DNA from: Adineta steineri
Lineage: Eukaryota > Rotifera > Eurotatoria > Adinetida > Adinetidae
Assembly (NCBI GenBank): GCA_905250115.1
Contig: CAJNOI010000108.1
Span: forward strand, 9,954 to 73,953
DNA: 64,000 nt
Direction of reading: 5' to 3'
Positions 1-12,983 of this stretch are shown one piece after another. The translations under genes were made by a program, and so were the position numbers. Below the pieces are notes generated by a model, which worked only from the letters and a program-made list of their open reading frames with translations, made no database searches and was not told the origin of the DNA. Each line of letters begins with the position of its first letter. The first letter of the stretch is position 1.

Positions 1-20
1 TTTAATTCTTTTCAACATAC

Positions 21-1997
21 TTCATATACTATAATATCATAAATTAGAAATCTTGGTACTTTCACTTCATTGACATTATCAATTACAAGTTCCTAAAACA
101 AAGATAAATAATAAAATTTTTGTATAAGATATTTTACATACACCATCAACAAGTGTATTTGTTAAATGACTTGTATATTCAGCATTTTTAGGAAAACGAG
201 TATGACTAATTTCAAAAACATTATGATCACGATCGAACATATAAATTTTGTTTTCATCTTCAATTAACATCATATATCTAAATAGAAAATTTCCATATAA
301 AATAAAACACATTATTCTTAGAATCTACCTTGTACCATCAGCTTTCCAACTAACCATATATGGAGACTGAACAATTGTTTTGTAATTAGTATGATCCATT
401 GATACGGGTTGTGAACCAGGAAAACCTCGTCTAAATCAAGATTTTGAATATTGAAATCAAAGATATTTTGTTGAAAACTACCGATTCCATTCACACATTC
501 GTTGACATTTCAATTGAATATTTGACATTGTAGGTTCTATACAAACCCAAGTAACACCCGGAAGACTAACAGCAAATTGTGGATTAGATTTCTGCGAAAT
601 GATCGAAAAGAAAATTTTCTTTGAAAAATATTATTCATTTACTAGTCGTGGTTCTTCTCGCACTCGTTTATTTTGTTGTTCAAAAATAGTATTATTACGT
701 GGACGTTTAACACCGCCATTTCCAATTGGTCGTTCATTTGGTTCATCTTCATCATCACTGTTAGCTATGAAATTACACTTTATAATACTTATTAATTACA
801 AAAAATTTCCATTCGTACTAAGACACCAATCAGGTCGAGGTGGTGCTGCTATTGCACCTGGACTTTCATCACCAAATTTTTTTAATAATTCATCTAGATA
901 ATCTTGTTTATAAATTCCAGGTGGTCGAGCTTTAGAAAACATATCAATTGCAGCATCAATACTTAAAAAGAAAAGAAGAAATTCAAAAGAACTAATAATA
1001 ATAATTTCGACTTGCTATAAAATTCTTTTACTTTTCTGTTAGACAAAAAAATAGTAGAGAGAAGCGATACCAACCTAGACTTTTATCAGGATCTACCACA
1101 AAACAAAAAACATTTTTCCAGTTTTGAGAGAACTAGGCTCAAGACCGAAACAAAAATTGTCAGATGAGTATATTACTCTATGGAAAAATGATTAGATTCG
1201 ATAGAAATCTATCTAAACAGCTTTCACTATAAAGAAATTCGAATAATGAAAACAAAAGATTCTATATAAACTGAATCATTGATTTTTTCCATTCAAATAT
1301 GTATACCTCATATCATCTACACGACAAAGATATGCACAAATTAAAAATCCGGTACGATTAAATCCATGTGTACAATGAATACCTAATAAATAAATTTAAT
1401 TTTAATAAGAATAATAAAAATAAATCGTACCAATAATCTCATCTGGATTCATACTGAAAAAATGATCACAAACTTTAATGAACGTATTTATTTGCTCTTC
1501 ATTAGGTGTTTCACCATGTCTATAAATGATATATAATGTATTTGAAACATCAAGAAAATATGTTTCATCCTACCCTCGACATCGGATTTTTTCATATTTA
1601 ATATCTTTCTTTGTAAATTCTTCATCACTATTATAAAATCGTTCTGTATTTGTTAAATCAATAATAAAACCAATCTTTTTCTATATTAAACCAAAATATA
1701 ATAATTCTATATAAGAAAACAATTAATTCATACACGCTCAGTTTTAGCAGCCGTAATTAACATAGAACATGTCCATTTTTGATGAATCGCAATTTTATCG
1801 TCATATCGATTATCTAATGGTGTCTTGAATGCAATGAATTTGTCTGAAAAACAAATTTCGAAATTTTAATGGGAAAATATTCGAATTTAGTTACCAGCAA
1901 TAATAGTTGATTTTCTTGGACATTCAAGCCATCGTGGTGGTAAAGATGTTACATCATATACTCGATTATTTGATGAAGATGCACTACTAGCGGACAT
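21..1997 (-). CDS. RNGTT: mRNA capping enzyme (triphosphatase-guanylyltransferase), 3' end beyond the window
   Basis: Bifunctional nuclear enzyme that caps nascent RNA polymerase II transcripts: the N-terminal domain removes the gamma phosphate and the C-terminal domain transfers GMP. Exons read on the minus strand: 1895-1997, 1734-1843, 1574-1680, 1431-1519, 1307-1382, 819-961, 643-764, 482-591, 329-430, 142-277, 21-92, giving 390 residues in one frame. The cysteine-phosphatase loop [10 protein letters not shown] lies at about 1340-1380. The guanylyltransferase active-site lysine motif KADGTR lies at 329-347, followed by a YMMLIEDEN stretch typical of the family. The start context MSASSASSS runs into PPRWLECPR, matching the start of animal capping enzymes. 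An intron donor sits at 20, so the C-terminal OB-fold part lies off the left edge. It is head-to-head with the isocitrate dehydrogenase gene. The intron at 962-1306 (345 bases) holds nothing I recognise. Confidence 0.95.
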
Positions 1998-2404
1998 TTA
2001 GATTAAAATTACAGAAAATAAGTGTTTCTAAGATGATGTTTAGAAATTTATGATGTAGTTATTTGTCATATATATATGTATATATATAAGAAATACATCC
2101 TGTCCTCTATTGGTCGATTTTTTTCCATTTATAAAACATATTTGCCTCTATATTGATTAGAAAAAAACGTGCTGACCTATATTTTTTCTTAAATATAGGT
2201 ACTTAGACATTTATTTTTTTAAAGTGCTTTATTGGTTTACTTCGTCGTTTACAAATCGGGGCGGCGCTTCTGATTTTAATAGTATTGTTTCGTTCTATAG
2301 GGAGACACGTAGACACGAGTTCTACATTGTCATTGTTTTTTTGTTTTTATAATCTTCTTTTCTTGTAGAAAGTTTTGTTGATTGCAGTATCTGCTTCGTG
2401 TACG
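1998..2404. promoter_or_regulatory. shared promoter region between two divergent genes
   Basis: About 400 bases separate the start codons of the capping enzyme (minus) and isocitrate dehydrogenase (plus), so both promoters must lie here. An alternating TA stretch with TATA-like words lies at about 2069-2090. No other motif was recognised. Calling it a bidirectional promoter rests on gene layout only. Confidence 0.5.
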
Positions 2405-4322
<1,918 letters not shown>

Positions 4323-4813
4323 ATTAACAATAAACTTCGATGATTTGGTTAACGCATTCCCCATAGAAGCAGATGATATTTAGCATTATGTTTTTTTTCT
4401 TCTATTCATTCCATACTTGTTTGATTTATTAGTTTGTGTTCTCTCTTTATACTGATACATGTTCTACCAGAGAGAATAAATTGATCTTCGTGTTTAAAAA
4501 AAAATAATAAAACTTTAGGATATATCCGAAAAATAAATTTATTGTAATTATATTAAGATAAAACGTAAAATATACAAACAAGTGGCAACATCATCAGTAA
4601 TCTGAGCTATTGTTTTTAGATTACGATAAAAAAAATTGATTGTTAAAATACTACAGTGACCTATATATTTTCTCTTTACAGATGACATTTGTAAATCTCT
4701 AAAGTTCCTATTGGTACACATCTTGTCCATTTAAAAGCATTCCGTTTATATTTGTCATCAATCATTACATCTTAAAGTAAATATTTTCATTTCAAACGTG
4801 ACATTCCATCAAT

Positions 4814-5115
4814 ATGTTTTCAATTGATTGGCATCAAAAATTTATGGATGTAGTTGTTTATGCAGGTAATATAATTTATGATTGTTAAAAGATTTTTTAT
4901 TGCTTCTTTTATCTTTATCGTTTTTCTTTGTAGCTACAAATCCTTGGCAATTTCTTTATTATATTTTTTTGTTTTTAACACCAATGTTTCTTATATCTGG
5001 TTATTTAGCATATCGTTTAGCTAAAGATATTCAACGCAATGAAAAAGTGAAACGTGCTAAATCTCAACAACAAGCTAATGTTGGAAAAGTTCGTCGACAT
5101 GCCAAACGTGAATGA
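4814..5115 (+). CDS. SMIM15: small integral membrane protein 15
   Basis: A 77-residue single-pass membrane protein of unknown function, found across animals. Two exons, 4814-4865 and 4934-5115, separated by a 68-base intron. The protein starts MFSIDWHQKFM and continues NPWQFLYYIFLFLTPMFLIS, which is the membrane segment at about residues 20-44. A basic, probably cytosolic, helical tail ends RRHAKRE. The vertebrate protein has the same length, the same MF start, a Pro-Tyr-Gly-Phe-Leu or similar motif before the membrane segment, the LTP turn, and an LAK motif followed by a charged tail. The match is from remembered family features. A poly(A) signal AATAAA is at 5175-5180. It is tail-to-tail with the neuropeptide gene. 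Confidence 0.88.
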
Positions 5116-5335
5116 TAAATATGGTGCTGTTTTGATTCTTTTTTTTATGTTGTGCAATACAGAACAAAAAGAAAAATAAAGAAATGATTTTTTATGATAA
5201 ATAAATTCGAAAAAAAACAATTCCATAAGATTCCAGATAAATTTTATTTTATTTCTTCAATGTTGTCTATATGAAAGAGAAAGAAAACGATAAAATTATT
5301 TTAAAGATTGTTCAACAACATTTTTTTATTGATTT

Positions 5336-5702
5336 TCATTTGCCAAAATAAGTTGGAGGACGTAAGGATGCACGTTTACCAAATGGACGTAATGATGCAC
5401 GTTTTCCAACTGGTCTTAATGATGCTCGTTTTCCAGTAAAAGGTCGAAGGGATGCTCGTTGATGTACAACAACGGGCCGAAGTGACGCACGACGATAAAC
5501 GTCAATTAAATCATCATAATCTTCATCACTAGTCTCAAGAAAATGTTCTTGTTGTTGTTGTTCACTTGAATCAGCATTAGTACAGTACAGAAGAACTAAA
5601 ATATATTTTCTATTTTTGTTTTTGATTAACAAAGAAATGAAATTATTTACCAAGAGAAACGATGACACAAATAAATAGAATTGAATATTTTGTAATGTAC
5701 AT
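5336..5702 (-). CDS. neuropeptide precursor with repeated ASLRPx-amide peptides
   Basis: A 103-residue secreted precursor with two exons on the minus strand, 5651-5702 and 5336-5595. The first exon encodes a hydrophobic signal sequence beginning MYITKYSILFICVIVSL. An acidic spacer with a QQQQ run and EDYDD follows. The C-terminal half holds five copies of the core ASLRP, each after a basic cleavage site: ASLRPVVVHQ (no amidation signal), ASLRPFT-GKR, ASLRPV-GKR, ASLRPF-GKR, and a terminal ASLRPPTYF-GK at the stop. The Gly-Lys-Arg signals predict C-terminally amidated peptides. I do not recognise ASLRP as a named neuropeptide family; the overall design is that of an animal amidated-peptide prohormone. 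Expression in neurons and a G-protein-coupled receptor partner are inference. Confidence 0.88.
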
Positions 5703-7732
5703 TTTTATTGTAATATGTTGAATAAAATCTGAAATAGATGTTTGATTTATTATGAAATTTCTCCTTCAGAATACAATCCATATATATAGATAGACGATGC
5801 GGGGGCTTAGATTTGTGGAATTATAAGTATAAATTTATCATTAACAATAAATTATATAAGCGTCTATACTCATCCCCAATTTATGACACTCTTCTTCTCT
5901 ACTTATTTATATTGAAATAGATTAAAAAAGAAATCCTAGAGGAAAATAAGAAAAAGAGATTTCATCTCTCGTACCAATAAATTATTTGATCTGATGTTCT
6001 AATATTATTATTTTTTCTTCTTTCTACGTCATAAATGTCTATTAATACAAATATAGTATATGATTGAACATTTCCGTTGTTATTCGTGACCCTATCGTTA
6101 GTCTAGATAAACTGCTTTATATTCAAATTCTAGATTCATTTTCTCGAGTAGGAAGATTAATAAAGTATAAAAAAAGAAGCGCACTTATCATGCATATATG
6201 TAAAAATCAATCATAAAAAAAAAAGATGTTGAGGTAAACAATAAATATAAAACATTTGTTCATGTTTTTTTTCTCTTTTTATTTTGCTAGAGGAAATAAT
6301 AAATCGTGATTAGATTTTACAATACTTTGTATCTTTCTAGTCACACAAAACTTAGTCGATCTCTTATTAATATATTTCTGAAAATAATTATATTTATTGA
6401 ACAAATGAATGAATACTTATTGATGAAAAGAACTATCGACTTAAGAAAGTAATATTTTAGCTTTCTTTTTATCAAATCACTGAAAAAAATAGACTAACAT
6501 GTATACTCACAAATGCGTATGATTAGCATTTATCTGAACACGACTCAGAATAATGGATGATTTTTTTTCTGTATGATTGTTTTCCTCTTTTCCTATTTGT
6601 ATGAATATATTGCCATCTTTGGAGAATTGCAATCAAATATCTGTTAAATATTTACTTTCATATACATGTGAATAGTCGTTCAATTTTTGTCGAAGTATCA
6701 AATGACTTTCAATAACACTATACAAATAATGATGAATTGACTATATAGTTCGCATCGAACTGCGAAGTAAAATGCATGATTTATAGAAAACTATATATAG
6801 TTAGATTACAGAAGCCCTTTAACCTTTTTATTCATTAGATAATGTCCTATGAGATTAAGAACGAAGATAAATGATAAAAAAAATTAATCATAGATACCTG
6901 TATTTATATATATATACAACTAATTGAATTAGTCCAACATTATAAATATATTGTTATGTAAAAAAATTGAAAAGTTTGTCTTTTTAGCATATAAATGAGT
7001 ACAAGAATATTGTAAGAAAAAATAGCCTTCAACTAAATGACGCTATCCCAGTAGATGAATTCTTATTTCTATATATATATATATTAAGCTTTCAATCCAT
7101 CTGATAATTATTTTGTTAGCATTATTATCTGATGTCATATTGTCTCCTATGGACTATAGAACTTTCATCTATTTTACTTATATGCATAAGATACTTGATG
7201 TGTTAAAACTAGTTCATTTGCATACTAAGTATTATACAATCAAATAGAAGTATCATTGTCAAGCAATAGGCATAAATTTTCAAAAGTGACGCGAGAAACA
7301 TGTGAGATATAATTGATTTTCGAATAATAATAAGATTTTATAGTGACAGAAAAATAAACTCAATAATTATTTTATATAACTGCATAATGTATATTTTTCC
7401 CTTGTTTTTATTATAATAGAAAAATGTTCATGAATCTTTTTTTGTCTATCATCATCGGCATTTGTATGCTAAAAAAGTAGGTTAAAAACGTTCCCTAGCG
7501 ACCTCTCTTTCTACTTATTAATCATAGATATAAAATATAATGATATATACACAATAGACTAAAGTAATTGATTCCATTGTCGTTGTAGGAGTAAATAATT
7601 TCTTAGTATAAAAAAACTTCCAGTTGATATGGTTATCATGGAGATGTTCATAAGAATGGCGCACAAACATAACTTAGACGCTCACCAGCAGTCATCCATT
7701 ATTATTATTGTCGGTTTCAACAATTATTCACA
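5703..7732. other. intergenic region, nothing recognised
   Basis: About 2 kb of AT-rich sequence with short TA runs (for example near 6907 and 7070-7083) and no exon-like stretch. It holds the promoters of the leftward neuropeptide gene and the rightward tektin gene by position only. Confidence 0.6.
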
Positions 7733-9625
7733 ATGAACGGATTTGAATCACTTTCAAAACCTTTAAAACCACGATCAGAAGTTGCGATTCATACAATTCA
7801 TCCAACGCTTGAACAAAAGCCACGTTCTAAATATAATGTACCAGATTGGTTCAATCATAAGTAAAAAAAAACCATTCCTTTTGAAATATTCTCAAATAAA
7901 TTTCTTCATATTTTCTTAGTTATGCTATTTCACATGATGCAGAACGTAGCCGAAATGTATCACATCAAGTACGACAAGATGGTCGTCGATTAATTAATGA
8001 AACATACAATGAATCATGGTGGAATAAACATGATAAGTAAGTTTACAATTCATTTTTGGCAAAAAGTAGGATTTAGTTATCTATATTTAGTGACGTACGT
8101 ATTTCGGACCGACTTGATGAAATTGATAAATGGCGTAAAACACTTGAATATACAATTCAAGATATTGATCGAGAAATTCAAGCTATACAAACAACTAAAC
8201 AACAATGTGAACGATATCTTGAACATATGCGCAGTCCATTAGGTCATTTTGCTATATCATATTTTGTTTTACTAACGATAATTATATTTTCAGATGTCGC
8301 ATTAGAAAATCACGTTACACGTGATGGACGTAAAGCCATTGATAATGTTGATGATGAAGCTGAGCGTGAATTGAAAAAGGTAATTGATCAGAAATGACTT
8401 TTATGTTTTGAATAATCCTATTTTTTCCTAGGAAGTTTATGTCATCGATGGTATTAAACGACAACTTCATCAACAAGTTCAAACAGCTTTTGATCAAATT
8501 GCTCGTCTTACTGAAGCTAAACAACAATTAGTTCGCGTACATATTTTTTTTTTGTTTAAATATTTTCTTTTTTATTGAAAATTTTAATTTAGGATTTACA
8601 AGATAAACATACTGCTTTTGCAATATGTGAAGAAAATTTACAATTAAATGAATTTTCACCAAATATTAGTTATAAACCTGATCCATGTCGACCAATCAAA
8701 GGTCAAATAACACCGGAAGAATGGCTTGCATTTTCAAAATATAATAAAGATCGTGCAGAAAAAGAAAGTAAATTGAATAATTAATTAAAATATTGTATCT
8801 ATATAAAATTCTTTTTTAGTGTATGAATCTACACGTCTTCGTGAAAATATCTTTCATACAATGGGTCAATCATCATCGGATCTTGAATCTCAACAGAAAG
8901 CAAGTGAATATTCATTACGAAAACGTCTTCATGAACTTGAACGAGCACTTACTGAACTTGAATGGCAAAAGAAACAAGTAATTTCTATTTACGATTGTAT
9001 TACTACTATTATTTATATTTTTTATTATATTAGACTCAAGAAGAAATTCTTAGCAATGAAAGCGATATTGAACGATTAGAAAAAGCTATTCGAGGTAAAT
9101 ATATAGTTAATTCTATTAAATCTTGTCTAGAGATTATTTTATTTAAGACAAAGAACCGATGATTAAATTAGCAATGACCCGACAAGAAAATCGTCATAGT
9201 CGTCCAGGTATGGATTTAGTTCGTGATGAAGTCAGTTATGGCGTAAGTTTATTATTTATTTAATATTAAAGTTTTCTAATAATTTTAAAATTTAGTTATG
9301 TGATGAAATACAACAATTAAAAGCTGAAAAACGTGCTTTAGAAGATCAATTGAAACAAGCCAAGTAAGAAGGATGTTAAGTATAATTTAAAATATTTTCG
9401 AAATATCTATTTAGACATGCATGGAATATTCTTCAACAACAATTACATCGTATTGAAGATGAAATAGCTGTTAAATCAAATTCAATTATGCTTGAAAAAC
9501 GAGCATTAGAAACACGTCGTCGTCTTAATACAGAAATAACACCAAATACAGAAGTTGATCGAAATCGACAATTACTTAATATGGATACAAGTGGCCTTCG
9601 TCCAGTTCTTCAATCGATTTATTAA
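7733..9625 (+). CDS. TEKT2: tektin-2 (ciliary doublet microtubule filament protein)
   Basis: Coiled-coil filament protein inside the A-tubule of ciliary and flagellar doublet microtubules. Eleven exons: 7733-7860, 7920-8036, 8091-8242, 8294-8379, 8432-8536, 8593-8767, 8820-8977, 9034-9094, 9148-9242, 9296-9363, 9415-9625, giving 451 residues against about 430 in vertebrates. Tektin-2 landmarks appear in order: VPDWFNHNYAISHDAE near the N-terminus, NETYNESWWNKHDN, LDVALENHVTRDGR, FNKDRAE-like YNKDRAEKEM, ASEYSLRKRLHELE, the tektin signature as RPGMDLVRDEVSYGL (vertebrates RPNVELCRD), and a TRRRLNTEI tail. The signature cysteine is replaced by valine. The first 30 residues before VPDW are longer than in vertebrates. 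Rotifers have heavily ciliated head organs, so an axonemal gene is expected. Confidence 0.95.
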
Positions 9626-10492
9626 TATTTTTCTTACCTCATTTCAAATACGTGATAAATATGAAAAGAAAAACATTTATTTTTTATATTAAAAACAAGT
9701 GCATGAGAAAACATACTATTTTAATCTATAATAAAATTGAAAATCTTATATGATGATTTAATACAAACTCGATTAACTATAAATACCAGTGATAGTTAAT
9801 GCGATGCGAAGCATAGTATTTTTGTAACTCTGCGTGAGTTTTTAAGTTTTCAGCAGGACGTTTAGTTCTTTTACAAGAAACGGCGTACTGACCCTTTGCT
9901 CTCCTGAATTAATTCTTGATGATTCATTTATTCAACCAGAGAAACTTGAGAAATTCTGCAACACTAGAACAATTATATTTTGTTAAGCAGGATTAAACAC
10001 ATAATCTTTCTCAGTTCAACAATAATTCAAACTACATATTATACGGTTCAGCATTAATAGAGAAAACATCTTTGACTCAATATCATCGGGGCACGACTCT
10101 TTGTTTCAGTATTATTGGAAAGAACGTCTTACAGTTTTACTATTATCACAAAGAATTTCTTATAGTTCAATATTGCTGGCAAGTATCTTTCAGAGTTTTG
10201 CTAATGCCATACACATGTTTTTAAACTTCACCGTCACTGGCGACAATGTTTAGACCGTAACTGCTGTCATAAAATACATCAGCGTAGGTTTTCACGTGTT
10301 CCATCACTAAAAACAGTTCCACAAAAAACTCCTTAACTATTCAAAAGCACCGTCATCACAATCATTACAAGAGACACTCAGTTTGAAAACAAGCAATTTT
10401 CTTTACGGTTTCTGTAAAAATTACATTACAAGGAACTTATCCACACGATCATCAATAAAAATTCATTCATTATTCAAACAAGTTTATTAGTA
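9626..10492. other. intergenic region with degenerate ~30-base tandem repeats
   Basis: Between the tektin stop and the LRR gene's last exon. Positions about 10048-10198 hold five diverged units of roughly 29-32 bases, each starting TCAGTATTAT-like and ending in a CTTTCAGTTT-like word. No coding exon was seen. Confidence 0.5.
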
Positions 10493-11724
10493 TCATTTAC
10501 GGTTTTTTTCTCTTTCTTTACGTTCCATAAGTTTATTGATATAATACAATGTATCATCTCCTATTTTATTCCAACGGAGATCTAGTGTGGTGAGTGTCTA
10601 AATGAGATATTTGAGGTAACGACATAGTATAAATAAAGAGAATGAGAGTTACTATGTTGTGTCGTAATACATCACTCAAATATTGAGCTCCAATATCTCC
10701 AATTTCATTACGTGTGAGACTTAGTGTAGTTAGTGTCTAGATGAAAAAGTGGAGGTAAAGACATGGTATAAATAAATAGAGAATGAATGTTACCGTGTTG
10801 TGTCGTAATCCATCGCTCAGAGATTGCGCTCCAATATCTCCAATTTGATTACCTTTGAGATCTAGTGTAGTTAATGTCTAGATGAAAAAGTGAAGGTAAA
10901 GACATGGTATAAATAAAGAGAGAATGAGAGTTACTGTGTTGTGTCGTAATACATCACTCAAATAGTGTGCTCCAAGATCTCCGATTCGACCAAATTCAAG
11001 ATAAAGTGTGGTTAGTGCCTAGATGAAAAAGTGGAAGTAACGACATGCTGTAGATAAGGAGAGAATGAAAATTACCTTGTTATATCGTAATGCCTCACCC
11101 AAATAGAATGCTCCAACATCTCTGATTTCATAACCTTCGAGATTTAATACGGTGAGTGTCTAGATGAAAAGTGGCAGGTAACGACACGGTATAAATAAAT
11201 AGAGAATGAATGTTACCGTGTTGTGTCGTAATCCATCGCCCAAAGATTGCGCTCCAATCACTCCGATTTGATTACTTTCGAGATCTAGTGTAGTGAGTGC
11301 CTGGACGAAAAAAGTGAAGGTAAAGACATAGTATAAATATAGAGTGAATGAAAGCTACTGTGTTATATTCTAATGCATCAGCCAAAAATTGCGCTGCAAC
11401 ATCTCCGATTTGATCATCTTCAAGATCTAGTGTAGTTAGTGACTAGAGAAGAAAGTGGAGGTAAAAATATGCCGTAGATAAAGAGAGACTTTGAGTTACC
11501 GTGTTGTGCCGTGATGCATCACCCAAAAATTGCGCTCCAAGATCTACGATTGGACTCTTATAGATGAGTAGCTCCTTGAGTGTCTAGATGAAAATGTAAA
11601 GGTAAAAGCATGATATGGATAAGGATAGGATGAGAATCACTATGTTGTGTTGCAATACATCACCCAAATATTGTAGTCTAACATGTCCGATTTCATTCAC
11701 TTCGATAATTAATGTTGTGAGTGT
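10493..11724 (-). CDS. leucine-rich-repeat protein (ribonuclease-inhibitor/NLRC3 type), 5' end not found
   Basis: Each exon encodes one 28-residue leucine-rich repeat of the form TLTTLDLKGNQIGDIGAQ then SLSDGLRHNT. Exons on the minus strand: 11641-11724, 11500-11583, 11359-11442, 11217-11300, 11076-11159, 10935-11018, 10794-10877, 10653-10736 (all exactly 84 bases, phase 0), then a terminal exon 10493-10597 ending in a charged tail KLMERKEREKNRK and a stop. The introns are 55-58 bases and similar in sequence. About 258 residues are visible and all repeats are open. The repeat type is that of ribonuclease inhibitor and NLR-like proteins, which bind protein ligands; the ligand here is unknown. 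No start codon, NACHT or death domain was found upstream, and the next unit appears decayed. The N-terminus may lie beyond the assembly gap, or this may be a 5'-truncated remnant. Confidence 0.75.
10493..11724 (-). repeat. 141-base exon-intron tandem array
   Basis: A unit of one 84-base exon plus one ~57-base intron is repeated eight times (exon starts spaced 141-142 bases), with a ninth partial unit forming the last exon. Introns share the core GAGAATGA and ATAAATA words in the same positions. Units at 10794 and 11217, three units apart, share a longer run across intron and exon than neighbouring units do, hinting at a three-unit higher-order repeat of 423 bases. Confidence 0.9.
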
Positions 11725-12883
11725 CTAAATGAAAAATGAGAGCTGCAGAAACGGTGCATTTGAGTAGATAAATGTTATCCGGTGGTGTCTGTAGTGAGAG
11801 TAGCGAATCGAATGTCCATCGAACTGCGTTCCAACGCGTACGAATATCAATATGAATATTTCAAGCATTTTAGAGGGTTTATAGTGTACGATAATGTTTT
11901 GCGAAGTTCTAAACTGAAAAGAAGTGGTCGTGGTTGAAGTACGAATAGAAACTTTATTTGTCAGTTACAATATTTTTGAATTGTCTGTAAATGAGATATA
12001 GTTTGTAAGTTACTTCCGCGCAAAACAATAGTGAAGCGTTAGATTATGTGTCTAAATGATAATGGATTGCGGTAAATGGTTTAGACCATAGTAAAGTATG
12101 GTGCAGCGGTTGTGGGTTTTCTGTAGGTATGACGCAAGATAATTTCTTGTAAGCAGTTAGTGAACGATTTTCTTTCATGTTCGTTGTTTAGATTCAATAT
12201 ATGTTTTGTATCAAAGGTACGTGTAAGTTATCGAACTATGCGCGATTAATGCGTTTGTTTTATGGAAGTGGAGATAGATACTGATTTCGATACTTGTTTT
12301 CGTTGCCACTATACGGTTGTATTCATGAAGCAACTTTAGGTTATGAAAAGTCAGACAATCTATTCCGTAATGTGAGACTCATTATTATTAGAAGACGAAT
12401 ACATGATGAAATGTTATATACAGGTTATGACTAACCAATTATTCTGAAAATTTCATCCTTGAGAAATTGTGTTTCAGATGAAATCTATTTCGGCGCATTT
12501 ATTTTATCAGATTTATTTCTCACAAAATAAACTAGCTTAACGAAGATTAATTTCTTTCAAAAGCTGATTTTTATTATCGAAACGGCACTTTCGGAAAAAA
12601 AGGTGCTTCGATACTGGTGAAAAGTAAATAACAATGTTTTGTTTCTGGTTCTCATGTAAACATTGTTTGTTGATGACATCATACCGGTTGTGAACCGTGG
12701 AATATTGAGATGATATTGAAAAGAAAGAAAAAGAAACTATTTGTCCTGATTATTAAGACACTATCTTCATACTATCATAATATAAAAGCTAAATTTGTGG
12801 GAAGATTTTGATGACTGATACATTTGTTTTAGTGAGAAAGAGTTTATTTCTGTATATTTTATTAAAGTCATTCTACTTAAATA
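11725..12883. other. region upstream of the LRR array
   Basis: The first 140 bases resemble one more, decayed LRR unit on the minus strand: where the other units have a GTAAC donor this one has GATAAC (about 11776-11781). The rest, up to the gap, shows no exon or repeat that I recognise. Confidence 0.4.
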
Positions 12884-12983
12884 NNNNNNNNNNNNNNNNN
12901 NNNNNNNNNNNNNNNNNNNNNNNNNNNNNNNNNNNNNNNNNNNNNNNNNNNNNNNNNNNNNNNNNNNNNNNNNNNNNNNNNNN
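12884..12983. other. assembly gap (100 N)
   Basis: Exactly 100 N bases, the usual placeholder for a gap of unknown length. It removes the C-terminal part of the XK-related gene and may separate the LRR array from its missing 5' end. Confidence 0.99.

Noticed and set aside
5336-5470. Pure DNA minisatellite explanation for the ASLRP repeats
   Set aside because: Codons differ between copies while the ASLRP residues and basic cleavage sites are kept, and a signal peptide and intron are present, which favours a selected coding sequence.
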